From Streptomyces sp. NBC_00448 (GTDB taxonomy: Bacteria > Actinomycetota > Actinomycetes > Streptomycetales > Streptomycetaceae), in assembly GCF_036014115.1 (NCBI RefSeq), contig NZ_CP107913.1, forward strand, positions 2,545,001 to 2,609,000: 64,000 bases of DNA. Reading direction: 5' to 3'. The position numbers and the translations under genes were made by a program. The notes under the pieces are model-generated. The model did not search any database. It was given only the letters and a program-made list of their open reading frames with translations, and was not told where the DNA came from. This document shows positions 10,678 through 19,520 of this stretch, piece by piece. Position 1 is the first letter of the stretch. Each line of letters starts with the position of its first letter.

Positions 10678-11577
10678 GTGAACGAGCAGATGACACCTGG
10701 CCGGCTGCGCAACCCGGTCGGCGCGCACGTGCCGGTGGCGGGCGGCCTCGCCGCCAAGGGCCTGGGCTACGCGGAGCAGTTGGGCGCGGAGGCGGTCCAG
10801 GTCTTCGTGGCGAACCCGCGCGGCTGGGCGACCGGCCCGGGCGACCCGGTGCAGGACGAGGAGTTCCGTACCCGGTGCGCCGCCGCGTCCCTGCCGGCGT
10901 ACGTCCACGCGCCGTATCTGATCAACTTCGGCTCGCACACCCCGGAGACCGTCGACCGCTCGGTGGCGTCACTGCGGCACTCGCTGCGCCGCGCGCGGGC
11001 GATCGGCGCACTCGGCGTCGTGGTGCACACCGGTTCGGCGACCGGCGGCCGGGGCCGCGAGGCCGCGCTGGGGCAGGTACGGGAGCGGATGCGGCCGCTG
11101 CTGGACGAGTTGACGCACGACGACGACCCGTGGCTGCTGCTGGAGTCGACCGCCGGGCAGGGGTCCTCGCTGTGTTCCCTGGCCGAGGACCTGGGGCCGT
11201 ATCTCGACGCGCTGGACCGGCATCCCCGGGTGGGGCTGTGCCTCGACACCTGCCACGTGTTCGCCGCCGGGCACGACATCGCCGCGCCCGGCGGGGTGGG
11301 GCGCATGTTCGCGGAGATCGAGAGTGCGGCGGGCGCGGGGCGGCTTCGGCTGATCCACGCGAACGACTCGAAGGCGGGGTGCGGCTCCCACCTCGACCGC
11401 CACGAAGGGATCGGGTCCGGGCGGATCGGGGCCGACCCCTTCCGCGAGATCCTGGCCCACCCGGCGACGTCCGGGGTGCCCCTGATCATCGAGACCCCGG
11501 GGGGACCCGAAGGGCACGCCTCGGACGTGAAGCTGCTCCAGTCCCTTCGCCCGGAACCGGTGGGCGGCGCGGCCTGA
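10678..11577 (+). CDS. nfo: Deoxyribonuclease IV (AP endonuclease, Nfo/EndoIV family)
   Basis: This endonuclease cleaves DNA 5' of abasic sites in base excision repair. The 299-residue protein shows the metal-ligand blocks YVHAPYLIN, VVHTGSATG, LLLESTAGQG, GLCLDTCHVFAAGHD, LIHANDSKAGCGSHLDRHEG and IIETPG, which supply the trinuclear zinc ligands. The GTG at 10678 follows the kinase stop by only 13 bp, so the two are probably cotranscribed. The N-terminus NPVGAHVPVAGGLAAKG matches the family. Confidence 0.93.
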   Translation: MNEQMTPGRLRNPVGAHVPVAGGLAAKGLGYAEQLGAEAVQVFVANPRGWATGPGDPVQDEEFRTRCAAASLPAYVHAPYLINFGSHTPETVDRSVASLRHSLRRARAIGALGVVVHTGSATGGRGREAALGQVRERMRPLLDELTHDDDPWLLLESTAGQGSSLCSLAEDLGPYLDALDRHPRVGLCLDTCHVFAAGHDIAAPGGVGRMFAEIESAAGAGRLRLIHANDSKAGCGSHLDRHEGIGSGRIGADPFREILAHPATSGVPLIIETPGGPEGHASDVKLLQSLRPEPVGGAA

Positions 11578-11584
11578 CCCGCGG

Positions 11585-11655
11585 CGGTGCGGCCTGGACC
11601 GGGGCGGCGCGACCCGGACCCGGACCCGGCCCCGGACCTGGACCCGGGCGGCGCG
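11585..11655. repeat. Short tandem CCGGAC/CCCGGA-type repeats between convergent genes
   Basis: The gap between the endonuclease IV gene and the convergent ABC ATPase gene consists of imperfect hexamer repeats of the type GACCCG/GGACCC, several in a row around 11608-11650. No hairpin with a U-tract is visible. It may be simple slippage-derived sequence. Confidence 0.5.
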
Positions 11656-11659
11656 GCCG

Positions 11660-12511
11660 TCAGGTCTCCTGGATGAAGCGGCTGAGGAACGCCTGCGTGC
11701 GGGCCTGGGCGGGATTGTCCAGGACCTGGCGGGGCGGTCCGCTCTCGACGACCTGCCCGTCGTCCATGAACACCACCCGGTCCGCCACCTCCTTGGCGAA
11801 GGCGATCTCGTGGGTGACCACGAGCATGGTCAGGCCCTCCTCGGCCAGCGTCCGCATGGTGGCCAGCACCTCGCCGACGAGTTCGGGGTCGAGGGCGCTG
11901 GTCGGCTCGTCGAAGAGCATCAGCTTGGGCCGCATGGCCAGTGCGCGGGCGATGGCCACCCGCTGCTGCTGCCCGCCGGAGAGCTGCCGCGGGTAGGCGC
12001 CCGCCCGGTCGGCGAGGCCCACCTGGTCCAGCAGCCGCAGCGCCGTCTCGCGTGCCTCTGCCTTCGGGACCCGCAGGACGCCGACCGGCGCCTCCATCAC
12101 GTTGGCCAGGACCGTCTGGTGGGGGAAGAGGTTGAAGTGCTGGAAGACCATCCCGATGTCGCGACGCTGCCGGGTGACCTCCCGGGGACGCAGGTGCGTC
12201 ACGCGCGAGCCCGACTGGCGGAAGCCGATCAGCCGGCCGTCGACATGGATGGAGCCCGCGTCGATCTGCTCCAGGTAGTTCACGCACCGCAGGAGCGTCG
12301 ACTTGCCCGAACCGGAAGGGCCGAGCAGGACGACGACCTCGCCGGTGCCCACCTCCAGGTCGATGCCGCGCAGCACCTCCTGGTGCCCGAACCGTTTGCG
12401 CACCTGGCGGGCCACCACCATCGGCGCCGCCTTCGTCCCGGCCGGGCCGGTGGCGACCGGGACGCTCCGCGAACCCGTCACGCTCCGCACGGCCGTCTCG
12501 TCCGTCGTCAT
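11660..12511 (-). CDS. Amino-acid-type ABC transporter ATPase
   Basis: This is the nucleotide-binding subunit of a polar amino acid (GlnQ/HisP-type) importer. The 283-residue protein has an extra ~30-residue Ser/Thr/Ala-rich head, then Walker [10 protein letters not shown] (64-72), signature [17 protein letters not shown] and Walker [14 protein letters not shown], with the H-loop in VVTHEIAF. The ATG at 12511 overlaps the permease stop (ATGA), so the genes are translationally coupled. It closes a five-gene operon. The substrate is not readable from the ATPase. Confidence 0.93.
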   Translation of the reverse strand: MTTDETAVRSVTGSRSVPVATGPAGTKAAPMVVARQVRKRFGHQEVLRGIDLEVGTGEVVVLLGPSGSGKSTLLRCVNYLEQIDAGSIHVDGRLIGFRQSGSRVTHLRPREVTRQRRDIGMVFQHFNLFPHQTVLANVMEAPVGVLRVPKAEARETALRLLDQVGLADRAGAYPRQLSGGQQQRVAIARALAMRPKLMLFDEPTSALDPELVGEVLATMRTLAEEGLTMLVVTHEIAFAKEVADRVVFMDDGQVVESGPPRQVLDNPAQARTQAFLSRFIQET

Positions 12512-13545
12512 GAGATCGTCTCCTCGGTTTCCCGTGCCTGCGGCGCGAGGGTCGCGCGCTGCCGGCGGAAGAACGCGAAGTCCCAGAAGCTCTGGGGGGT
12601 GTTGCGCGTCGCTCCGCGGGCGTAGTGGCGCTCGATGAACGACTGCCCGACGTAGAGCACGGACGTCATGATCAGGTACCACAGGCACGCCACGATCAGC
12701 AGCGGGATGGTCTCGAAGGTGCGGTTGTAGACCGACTGCACCGTGTAGAGCAGGTCGGCCAGGGCGATGACGCTCACCAGCGAGGTCGCCTTGAGCATGT
12801 TGATGACCTGGCTGCCGGTGGGCGGCACGATGAACCGCATGGCCTGCGGCAGCACGACGCGCCGCAGGATTCTGGCCCGCCCCATGCCGAGCGCGGACGC
12901 GGCCTCCGTCTGTCCCGGGTCCACCCCGAGCAGGCCGCCGCGCACGATCTCCGCCATGTACGCGGCCTCGTTGAGCCCGAGGCCGAGGATGGCCGCGAAC
13001 CACGGGCTGATCAGCGAGTTCGTCGCCGCGTGCCCGAACTCGGGGCCGAAGGGCACGCCGAGGGAGATCCGGGGAAGCAGGGCCGAGAGGTTGTACCAGA
13101 AGATGAGCTGGACCAGGACGGGGATGCCCCGGAAGAGCCAGACGTACAGCCCGCAGGCGCCGCGCATCACACGGTTGTCCGACATGCGCCCGATGGCCAG
13201 CAGGACGCCGCCGACGATGCCGATGAACATGGCGACCGCGGTCAGTTCGATGGTCGTGGCGATGCCGGGGCCGATGAGCTGGGCGTCGAAGTAGGCGCCG
13301 ACCGTGCCCCATTCGAAGTTGGGGCTGGTCACCAGGAAGTGCCCGAGCTGGGCGGCGAGCACCGCCAGGACCAGGACGGACAGCCAGCGCAGCGGGTGGT
13401 GGACCCGCGCCGCGGTGGAGACGTCGACGGTGCCGTGGACGGAAAGCGGCGCGGCGCCGTCGCCGGGGCCGGACCGGGCTGCGCCGGTGTGCGGACCGGT
13501 CGTGTCGGGGCCGTCCTGGGCGGTCGCGGAATGCGGGGTGGCCAT
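12508..13545 (-). CDS. Amino-acid-type ABC transporter permease
   Basis: This is a membrane subunit of the HisM/GlnP type. After a ~70-residue hydrophilic head come several membrane helices ([18 protein letters not shown] at the start) and the family loop [25 protein letters not shown], the EAA motif that contacts the ATPase. The start at ATG 13545 is supported by AGGAGG about 10 bases upstream; a TTG at 13566 is less likely. Only one permease gene is present, so the channel is probably a homodimer. It lies 38 bp after the binding-protein gene and overlaps the ATPase gene. Confidence 0.92.
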   Translation of the reverse strand: MATPHSATAQDGPDTTGPHTGAARSGPGDGAAPLSVHGTVDVSTAARVHHPLRWLSVLVLAVLAAQLGHFLVTSPNFEWGTVGAYFDAQLIGPGIATTIELTAVAMFIGIVGGVLLAIGRMSDNRVMRGACGLYVWLFRGIPVLVQLIFWYNLSALLPRISLGVPFGPEFGHAATNSLISPWFAAILGLGLNEAAYMAEIVRGGLLGVDPGQTEAASALGMGRARILRRVVLPQAMRFIVPPTGSQVINMLKATSLVSVIALADLLYTVQSVYNRTFETIPLLIVACLWYLIMTSVLYVGQSFIERHYARGATRNTPQSFWDFAFFRRQRATLAPQARETEETIS

Positions 13546-13583
13546 GGCCGGCTCACCTCCTCTCAAAGGGTCTGCTGCGGATT

Positions 13584-14510
13584 TCAGGCGTCGCCGCCGA
13601 GATTGATGCCGGGCGTGGTGAGCTCATTGCGGGTGAGGTTCCACTTCTTCATGATCGATCCGTACGTGCCGTCGTCGACCAGCTTCTGGAGCGCCTTGAC
13701 CAGCACGCCGCGCAGCGGCGAGCCCTTGGCGACGACGGCGCCCTGGTACAGGTCGTGGAAGCCGTTGGCCGACTTGGTGCCGGACAGTTCCAGCTGCCCC
13801 TTGGACTGCGAGACGAAGTAGGTCAGCGGCGACTCGGAGGAGAAGAACGCGTCGGCCCGTCCGGACCGCACGGCCAGGATCGAACTGGGCTGGTCCTTGT
13901 ACGACTGGACGGCGACGGCCTTCTTGCCGTCCTTGACGCAGGTCTGGGACTGCGAGCGGATGACGGACTCCGCCGAACCGCCGGCCTGGACGGCGATGCG
14001 CCGGCCGCAGGCGGTGGCCAACGAGTCGATGCCGCCCGGGTTGCCCTTCGGGACGGCGAAGACCACGAACTCCTTGACCCAGTCCACGAAGTCGTTCGCG
14101 CCCTGCCGGTCCTTGAAGTCCCCGACCGGCCCGAGCGCCAGGTCGTAGCGGCCCGCCTTGATGCCGGTCAGTTCGGAGGGCAGCCCGTCGGCGGTGACGT
14201 TCTGGATCTTCACGCCGAGCAGCCGGCCCAGCGCGTCCGCCAGGTCCGCGGAGGCGCCGGTGAGGCTGGAGGTGTCGGACCCGGCGATCTCGTACGGCGG
14301 GAAGGAGCCGCCGTTCACCGACACCAGCGTGCCGGACGAGCGGTTCTTGGCCGGCAGCATGGCGTGCAGCGCGGGGTCCTCGGTGATCGAGGTCTGCCGG
14401 CCGCCGGAGGTCTGCGCGCCGCCCTGGGACTCCGGCGGGTTCGCTGCGCAGGCGGTCAGAGCGAGGGCGCAGGTCAGGGCGGCGGCCGTGGCGGCAAGGG
14501 CGGATCTCAT
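13584..14510 (-). CDS. Amino-acid-type ABC transporter substrate-binding lipoprotein
   Basis: This 308-residue exported lipoprotein has a signal peptide with lipobox LTAC (Cys21) and a Ser/Gly-rich linker. A family-3 solute-binding domain follows (SVNGGSFPPYEIAGSD, ADLADALGRLLGVK, GIKAGRYDLALGPVGDFKDRQ, GSAESVIRSQSQ, GRADAFFSSESPLTYFV, LVDDGTYGSIMKKWNL). It captures the ligand outside the cell for the linked permease. The fold suggests an amino acid, opine or related small zwitterion but the ligand is unknown. Its ATG overlaps the stop of the upstream hydrolase gene by 4 bp. Confidence 0.92.
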   Translation of the reverse strand: MRSALAATAAALTCALALTACAANPPESQGGAQTSGGRQTSITEDPALHAMLPAKNRSSGTLVSVNGGSFPPYEIAGSDTSSLTGASADLADALGRLLGVKIQNVTADGLPSELTGIKAGRYDLALGPVGDFKDRQGANDFVDWVKEFVVFAVPKGNPGGIDSLATACGRRIAVQAGGSAESVIRSQSQTCVKDGKKAVAVQSYKDQPSSILAVRSGRADAFFSSESPLTYFVSQSKGQLELSGTKSANGFHDLYQGAVVAKGSPLRGVLVKALQKLVDDGTYGSIMKKWNLTRNELTTPGINLGGDA

Positions 14511-15316
14511 GAGGGGCCTCCCAGGAGTATCGGGTCGGGGTTGACGGCGAAGCGGCGGTTGGCCAGCACCGGCAGGGTGCGCCGGGCCGTCGCCGTGGCC
14601 TCGGGGTCGATGTCGGCCCAGGCGAGCCCGGGACCGGCGGCCAGCCGCGCCCGGACGGTGCCGAGCGGGTCCACCAGCATGCTGTTGCCGATGTTGCGCG
14701 GACCGCACTCGCCACTGGCCGCCACCCAGCAGGTGTTCTCCAGCGCGCGGGCGGTGACCATGACCTCCCAGTGCCGCTCCTTGGCAGGACCGCGCACCCA
14801 GGCCGCGGGCAGCGCGAGCACCTCGGCACCCGCGTCCACCAGCAGCCGGGCCAGTTCCGGGAAGCGTACGTCGTAGCAGGTCATCAGGCCGACTCCGGTG
14901 CCGGCCACCTCGACGACGACCGGCGGCTCGTCCGCGGGGCGGACGTTCACCGACTCCTGGTCGCCGAAGGCGTCGTAAAGGTGCAGCTTGCGGTAGCGGG
15001 CGACTAGGGCGCCGTCGCGCAGGACCACCAGCGTGTTGAAGACCCGACCGTCGTCGGAGGGCTCGTGGACGCCGACGACCACGGTGGCGCCGCCGCCGCG
15101 GGTGGCCGCGCTCAGCTCGCTGACGAAGGGGCCGTCCAGCGGCTGGGCGACCTCGCGGATACGGTGCCGGTCCTCGGTGAAGCGGGCCAGGACGCCCTCG
15201 GGCAGGACCAGCAGGTCCGCGCCCCCGCGTTCGGCCTGCTCCAGTGCGTCCTTGCACGCGGCGAGGTTGTCCTGCCAGTCCGGACGGGCGGCGAACTGTC
15301 CTACTGCTGTACGCAT
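14507..15316 (-). CDS. Carbon-nitrogen hydrolase (nitrilase superfamily)
   Basis: The 269-residue protein has the Glu-Lys-Cys triad: Glu40 in LLVLPEG, Lys110 in YRKLHLYD and Cys147 in GLMTCYDVRFPE. The last motif is characteristic of the omega-amidase/deaminated-glutathione-amidase branch. It most likely hydrolyses an amide to the acid and ammonia. It starts 16 bp inside the upstream gene and its stop overlaps the binding-protein gene, so hydrolysis and uptake are tightly coupled. This suggests the imported compound or a product of it carries a hydrolysable amide, which is inference. Confidence 0.9.
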   Translation of the reverse strand: MRTAVGQFAARPDWQDNLAACKDALEQAERGGADLLVLPEGVLARFTEDRHRIREVAQPLDGPFVSELSAATRGGGATVVVGVHEPSDDGRVFNTLVVLRDGALVARYRKLHLYDAFGDQESVNVRPADEPPVVVEVAGTGVGLMTCYDVRFPELARLLVDAGAEVLALPAAWVRGPAKERHWEVMVTARALENTCWVAASGECGPRNIGNSMLVDPLGTVRARLAAGPGLAWADIDPEATATARRTLPVLANRRFAVNPDPILLGGPS

Positions 15317-16347
15317 GGCATGCTGCTCCCGGTCGGGGCCGCGGACCGGTGAGCTGTGGTCGCGGCGGGCGGTTCGGTGACGTCGACGGTGTCGAGGGCC
15401 GGGTCCGGGAAGACCACGGCCGGGTCGATGGGCTCGGGCCAGACGCCCTGCTCATGGAGTTCGGCGCAGAACGCCCGGGTCATCGCGGCGTTGGGCAGCG
15501 CTCCGTACGGCATCCAGTCGCCGTCGAAGAGCAGCGCCGACTCGGTGAGTTGGTGCAGCAGCCAGGGTTCGGTGTCCGCGAGCAGGCGGCGGCGGCCCAC
15601 CCAGCGGCGCTTGGACTCCTCCAGCGCCGCCAGCAGCGCGGCGGGCAGGTCCGGATGGGCCCGCACGACCTCGCGCTTCAGCGTCACCAGATGGATGCCG
15701 GGGACGAACCCGGTGGTCCGCCAGTACGCGCGCTCGGCGGCCGGGTGGTCGGCGAGCAGGTGGCGGAAGCGGCTGCCGGCCGTGAACAGTTCCGGCGGCA
15801 TGAACGGTGTCAGGATCGCGTCCACGCGGCCCGCGGCCAGCTCTCCGACCAGCGACTCCCCCGCCGCCATGGCCGACACGTTCGGCGGCAGCGGGCGCGC
15901 GCCCAGCCGGCTCTTGCCGATCTCGCCCGTCTCCAGCGGCCCCACCCGCCATTCCACCCCGGTCAGGTCCACCCCGGCGGCCCGGATCAGCGCCCGGGTC
16001 CAGGTGTTGCCGGAGTCCGGCCAGCCGGTCAGGCCGATCCGGGTTCCGGCGAGTTCCTCGAGCGCGTGCAGCGGGCTGTCGGTGCGCACCAGCACGCAGC
16101 GGTGACGGAAGCCGCGCATCACGAACGCCGGCAGGCCGACCAGCCGGTCGTCCCCGGCCGCCACGGCCTGCACATAGCGGCTGAACGAGGTCTCACCGCC
16201 GTCGAGTCCGGGCTCGGCCAGCACGTCGGGCGTGACCTCGCGCGACTCGATGCGGACCGCGCAGCCCGGTACCTCCACGCCACCGGAGGCCAGCGGGACG
16301 AGATGGTCCCAGTCACGAAGTCCCAGTCGGACCACAGGGGAGGACAC
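15301..16347 (-). CDS. 4,5-dihydroxyphthalate decarboxylase-like / PBP2-type protein
   Basis: The 348-residue protein starts at a GTG (16347) preceded by GAGGAG nine bases upstream. It has no signal peptide, and the opening VVRLGLRDWDHLVPLASG plus the segments RHRCVLVRTDSPL, GTRIGLTGWPDSGNTWTRAL and GRVDAILTPFMPP place it with the periplasmic-binding-protein-like fold of the dihydroxyphthalate decarboxylase group. Members are either cytosolic decarboxylases or NMT1/TauA-like binding proteins. Absence of a secretion signal favours an enzyme. It is first in the operon with the hydrolase and the ABC transporter. Substrate unknown. Confidence 0.75.
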   Translation of the reverse strand: MSSPVVRLGLRDWDHLVPLASGGVEVPGCAVRIESREVTPDVLAEPGLDGGETSFSRYVQAVAAGDDRLVGLPAFVMRGFRHRCVLVRTDSPLHALEELAGTRIGLTGWPDSGNTWTRALIRAAGVDLTGVEWRVGPLETGEIGKSRLGARPLPPNVSAMAAGESLVGELAAGRVDAILTPFMPPELFTAGSRFRHLLADHPAAERAYWRTTGFVPGIHLVTLKREVVRAHPDLPAALLAALEESKRRWVGRRRLLADTEPWLLHQLTESALLFDGDWMPYGALPNAAMTRAFCAELHEQGVWPEPIDPAVVFPDPALDTVDVTEPPAATTAHRSAAPTGSSMPCVQQ

Positions 16348-16410
16348 AGTGCGCAACTCCTCGCGTGTACGAACTTTCCACGCATAGCTCTCATACGGCC
16401 TGCGATGCAA

Positions 16411-16475
16411 AGGAGGCTATTGTTCACCCAGGACGGTAGACAAGAGTTGTTTTGTTACTGAACATAGGTTTTCCA
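16411..16475. promoter_or_regulatory. AT-rich divergent control region with spaced inverted repeat
   Basis: Within very GC-rich surroundings this stretch is unusually AT-rich and carries CTATTGTTCA (16417-16426) facing TGAACATAGG (16459-16468), an imperfect inverted repeat with centres 42 bp apart, about four helical turns. MocR-type dimers commonly bind two separated half-sites in front of their own divergent targets, so this is the likely operator and promoter region. No single -10/-35 pair could be fixed with confidence. Confidence 0.5.
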
Positions 16476-16529
16476 CGTCGTAACCTGCTGAGGGTGCGTC
16501 AGAGTGCGGTCCGGGCGAAGGGCGGGGCG

Positions 16530-17951
16530 ATGCAGGAGAAGGCCATCAGCGTGGCGGGCGCGGCGCAGGATGCCGGCGGCACGGCCACGGAAGAGGAGGG
16601 CGGGGGCTGGTCCGCGGTCCGGCTGGCCGGGCGGATCACCGACCCCAGCGCCCGCGGCATCGCGGCGGCCATGACCGACCTCATCCGGGCCGGTGACCTG
16701 GCGCCCGGCAGCGCGTTGCCGACCGTGCGCGCCCTGGCCGCCGCGCTGGAGGTCAGCCCCGGCACCGTCGCGGAGGCGTGGGCCCTGCTGCGCGGACGCC
16801 GGACGATCGCCACGCTCGGCCGACGCGGCAGTGTCGTCAGCGGGCCACCGTCCGTGCCCCACCCGGTGCGCTACGAAAGGGTCGGCGACCTCGGTCCCCA
16901 CCTCACCCTGGACCTCGCCGTGGCCGCCCCCGACCGGGCGCTGCTGCCGGCCCTGGACGGCGCCCTGCTCGCGGGCGCCCGCACGCCCCAGCTCAACGAC
17001 TACTCGCGCACGGCCGTCACCTCAGCCCTTCTGGACGCCGTACGCGGCAGCTGGCCGTTCGAGCCGGAGGCGTGGATGGCGGTGGGCGGCGGCTACGAAG
17101 GCGTACACCTGCTCTGCCAGGCGCTGATCACACCCGGCGACCGGGTCGCGGTGGAGGAGCCGACGGCGGCTCGGCTGCTGGACATCCTGGAGTCCCTGGG
17201 AGCCCAGATCCTGCCCGTCGCCTGTGACGCGGAGGGGCCGCTGCCGGACTCGCTCGCCGACGCCGTCGCCCGTCGCCCCACGCTCTTCCTGCACCAGGCC
17301 CGGGCGCAGGCGCCCTGCGGCTGGACCGTGAGCCCGGCCCGGGCCGCCGCGCTGGCCGCCGTCCTGGAGCCCGCCCGGAACATCACCGTCATCGAGGACG
17401 ACGGCATCGGCCCGCTGGCCCGGACCGCCGCCGGCAGCATCGGCACCCATCTGCCCGAGCGCACCGTGCTGGTGCGCTCCTACAGCAAGGCATACGGGCC
17501 CGACCTGCGCATCGCCGTGCTCGGCGGGCCGCGCGAGGTGGTCGAGCGCGCCCGGGTGCTGCGCACCTTCGGCATCGGCTGGACCAGCCGCATCCTCCAG
17601 GACGCGCTGGCCCACCTGCTCACCGACGACACGGCGAGCCGTACCGTGCGGGCCGCCGCCGACCGGTACGACCTGCGCCGCAGGGGGCTGGCCGACCGGC
17701 TGGCCCGGCAGGGCGTGCCCACGGCCAACCGGGACGGCCTGATGCTCTGGGTGCCGGTGGCCGACGAGACCTCCACGCTGGTCACCCTGGCGGCGCGCGG
17801 TATCACCGTGTCCCCCGGCAGCCGCTTCTGTGTCTCCTACTCCCTGCCGCACGTCCGGGTCGCCACCAGCCGCCTCACCGACGACCCGGAGGCGCTGGAC
17901 AGGACGGCCGCCGTCCTCGCGCGGGCCGCCGTCGCCCCGGACGCGCCCTAG
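16530..17951 (+). CDS. MocR-type transcriptional regulator (GntR HTH + aminotransferase fold)
   Basis: The 473-residue protein (ATG at 16530) has a GntR winged helix around LPTVRALAAALEVSPGTVAEAW and a C-terminal aspartate-aminotransferase fold. The PLP-binding lysine is visible in VRSYSKAYGPDLR, and IEDDGIG supplies the cofactor-ring Asp region. MocR proteins sense amino-acid-like effectors or PLP. It is divergent from the hydrolase/ABC operon and almost certainly controls it. The C-terminal stop codon TAG forms part of the CTAG site at which a MITE is inserted. A longer frame to 16452 exists but the N-terminal extension is not family-like. Confidence 0.9.
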   Translation: MQEKAISVAGAAQDAGGTATEEEGGGWSAVRLAGRITDPSARGIAAAMTDLIRAGDLAPGSALPTVRALAAALEVSPGTVAEAWALLRGRRTIATLGRRGSVVSGPPSVPHPVRYERVGDLGPHLTLDLAVAAPDRALLPALDGALLAGARTPQLNDYSRTAVTSALLDAVRGSWPFEPEAWMAVGGGYEGVHLLCQALITPGDRVAVEEPTAARLLDILESLGAQILPVACDAEGPLPDSLADAVARRPTLFLHQARAQAPCGWTVSPARAAALAAVLEPARNITVIEDDGIGPLARTAAGSIGTHLPERTVLVRSYSKAYGPDLRIAVLGGPREVVERARVLRTFGIGWTSRILQDALAHLLTDDTASRTVRAAADRYDLRRRGLADRLARQGVPTANRDGLMLWVPVADETSTLVTLAARGITVSPGSRFCVSYSLPHVRVATSRLTDDPEALDRTAAVLARAAVAPDAP

Positions 17952-18186
17952 GCCGTGTTTTGGAAGTCCCTCCCCCCCTGCCTTCGGCGGGGGAGGTGCC
18001 CCCATCCCGTGGCGCCTGGCACACACGCTCGCTTCGTTGTCGGGCTTGTCCGAGTAGGCCCACTACGAGGACAACCCTCCGCCTTGCGATCTGGGGGCAC
18101 CCCCACGCCGAAGGCTGTGGGGGAGCACCAGACGCCACGGGCCCCGCCCTTTGGGCGGACGGCGCTACTTCCAAAATACGGCCTAG
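17948..18186. mobile_element. MITE-like element, copy 1 (231-bp body, CTAG on both sides)
   Basis: The body at 17952-18182 begins GCCGTGTTTTGGAAGT and ends with its complement, one mismatch in 16. It is flanked on both sides by CTAG, the target duplication typical of IS5-group elements. It contains no ORF, only internal GC-rich hairpins such as the CCTGCCTTCGGCGGGGG segment. A second copy lies at 26580-26846. The left CTAG contains the mocR stop codon. The element separates two convergent genes. Confidence 0.85.
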
Positions 18187-18225
18187 GGACGCGCCGGCAC
18201 GCCTCGCCGACTCCCCCCACGCGGC

Positions 18226-18840
18226 CTAGAGTTCGGGGCCGTCTCCCGGGGTCTCCTGGAAGGAGTAGCGCTGCTCGCTCCAGGGGTCCCCGACGTTGTG
18301 ATAGCCCCGCTCCTCCCAGAACCCGCGGCGGTCGGCCGTCATGTACTCGATGCCGCGGACCCACTTGGGGCCCTTCCAGGCGTAGCGCTTGGGGACCACC
18401 AGGCGGACGGGGAAGCCGTGTTCGGCGGTGAGCGGCTGGCCGCTCTCGTGCGTCGCGAAGATCGTGAGGTCGTCGAGGAAGTCGTCGATGCGCAGGTTGG
18501 AGCTGAAGCCGTACTCGGCCCAGACCATGACGTGGGTGACGTCGTCCGCGGGCGGCGCGAGCTTCGCGACGGTGGTGGCGGCGACCCCGCCCCACTCCAT
18601 CCCGGTCATCGAGAACTTCGTGACGCAGTGGAAGTCGGCGACCACGGTGGCGTACGGCAGCGCGGAGAACTCGTCGTGGTTCCACACCGGCCGCGCCCCC
18701 TGCGCGGTGGCACCGAAGACGCGGAAGTCCCAGCGGTCCGGGCGGAAGCGGGGCACGGGGCCGTAGTGCGTGACCGGCCAGCCCCGCTGGAGCCGCTGCC
18801 CCGGGGGGAGCCGCCCCTCCGGATGCTCGTGCCGACCCAT
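18226..18840 (-). CDS. Sulfite-oxidase-like molybdopterin protein
   Basis: The 204-residue cytosolic protein shows the oxidoreductase molybdopterin-binding domain: FRPDRWDFRVFG at the start, FHCVTKFS with the Cys that ligands molybdenum, then WGGV, HVMVWAEYGFSSNL, PLTAEHGFPVRLVVPKRYAWKGPKWVRG and the terminal PWSEQRYSFQETPGDGPEL. It lacks a Tat signal, a heme domain and the dimerisation domain of true sulfite oxidase, so it is a minimal YedY-like reductase of unknown substrate. The start ATG at 18840 (MGRHEHPEGR) is preferred over a longer frame. Confidence 0.87.
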   Translation of the reverse strand: MGRHEHPEGRLPPGQRLQRGWPVTHYGPVPRFRPDRWDFRVFGATAQGARPVWNHDEFSALPYATVVADFHCVTKFSMTGMEWGGVAATTVAKLAPPADDVTHVMVWAEYGFSSNLRIDDFLDDLTIFATHESGQPLTAEHGFPVRLVVPKRYAWKGPKWVRGIEYMTADRRGFWEERGYHNVGDPWSEQRYSFQETPGDGPEL

Positions 18841-19019
18841 ACCCCCATGGTGACAGACCCGCCGCGATGCTTCCGCCGCGAGGCGCCGCTCACCGCCCCC
18901 ACCAGGGGTTTCGCCGCGCCGGGCGGCGACGCCGTAAGCGTGCACTTACTGGAACAGGCCGCTGAGCGGTGCGAGGATGCCCGGAACTGTCGAGCCCGAA
19001 CGGGAAGGACGGCGTTGCC

Positions 19020-19499
19020 ATGCAGGGCGACCCCGAGGTCATCGAGTTCCTCAACGAGCAGTTGACGGCCGAACTGACCGCGATCAACCAGTACTTCCTG
19101 CACGCGAAGATGCAGGACAACTTCGGGTGGACGAAGCTCGCGAAGAACACCCGCGCCGAGTCCTTCGACGAGATGCGGCACGCCGAGATCATCACCGACC
19201 GCATCCTGCTGCTGGACGGCCTGCCGAACTACCAGCGGCTGTTCCATGTGCGGGTGGGGCAGACCGTCACCGAGATGTTCCAGGCCGACCGGCTGGTGGA
19301 GGTCGAGGCGATCGACCGGCTGCGCCGGGGCATCGAGCTGATGCGGTCGAAGGCCGACATCACCTCGGCGCGGCTCTTCGAGGACATCCTCAAGGACGAG
19401 GAGCACCACATCGACTACCTGGACACGCAGCTCGGGCTGATCGAGAAGCTGGGCGAGCCGCTCTACATCGCGCAGCAGATCGAGCAGCCGGAGAGCTGA
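19020..19499 (+). CDS. bfr: Bacterioferritin
   Basis: Bacterioferritin is a 24-mer iron store with ferroxidase activity. The 159-residue protein has all diiron ligands at the canonical positions: Glu18, Glu51, His54, Glu94, Glu127 and His130. The heme ligand Met52 is within FDEMRHAE. The start at 19020 (MQGDPEVIEFLNEQL) is the family start, with GGAAGGA upstream. It is convergent with the gene for its partner ferredoxin, with only 36 bp between their stops for both terminators. Confidence 0.96.
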   Translation: MQGDPEVIEFLNEQLTAELTAINQYFLHAKMQDNFGWTKLAKNTRAESFDEMRHAEIITDRILLLDGLPNYQRLFHVRVGQTVTEMFQADRLVEVEAIDRLRRGIELMRSKADITSARLFEDILKDEEHHIDYLDTQLGLIEKLGEPLYIAQQIEQPES

Positions 19500-19520
19500 C
19501 GCGGGGCGGGGTCGTGCCGG

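Noticed and set aside
11660..13312. Single 550-residue ABC fusion protein
   Set aside because: The upstream half is a frame-shifted read of the permease gene; the true ATPase begins at ATG 12511 with ATGA coupling.
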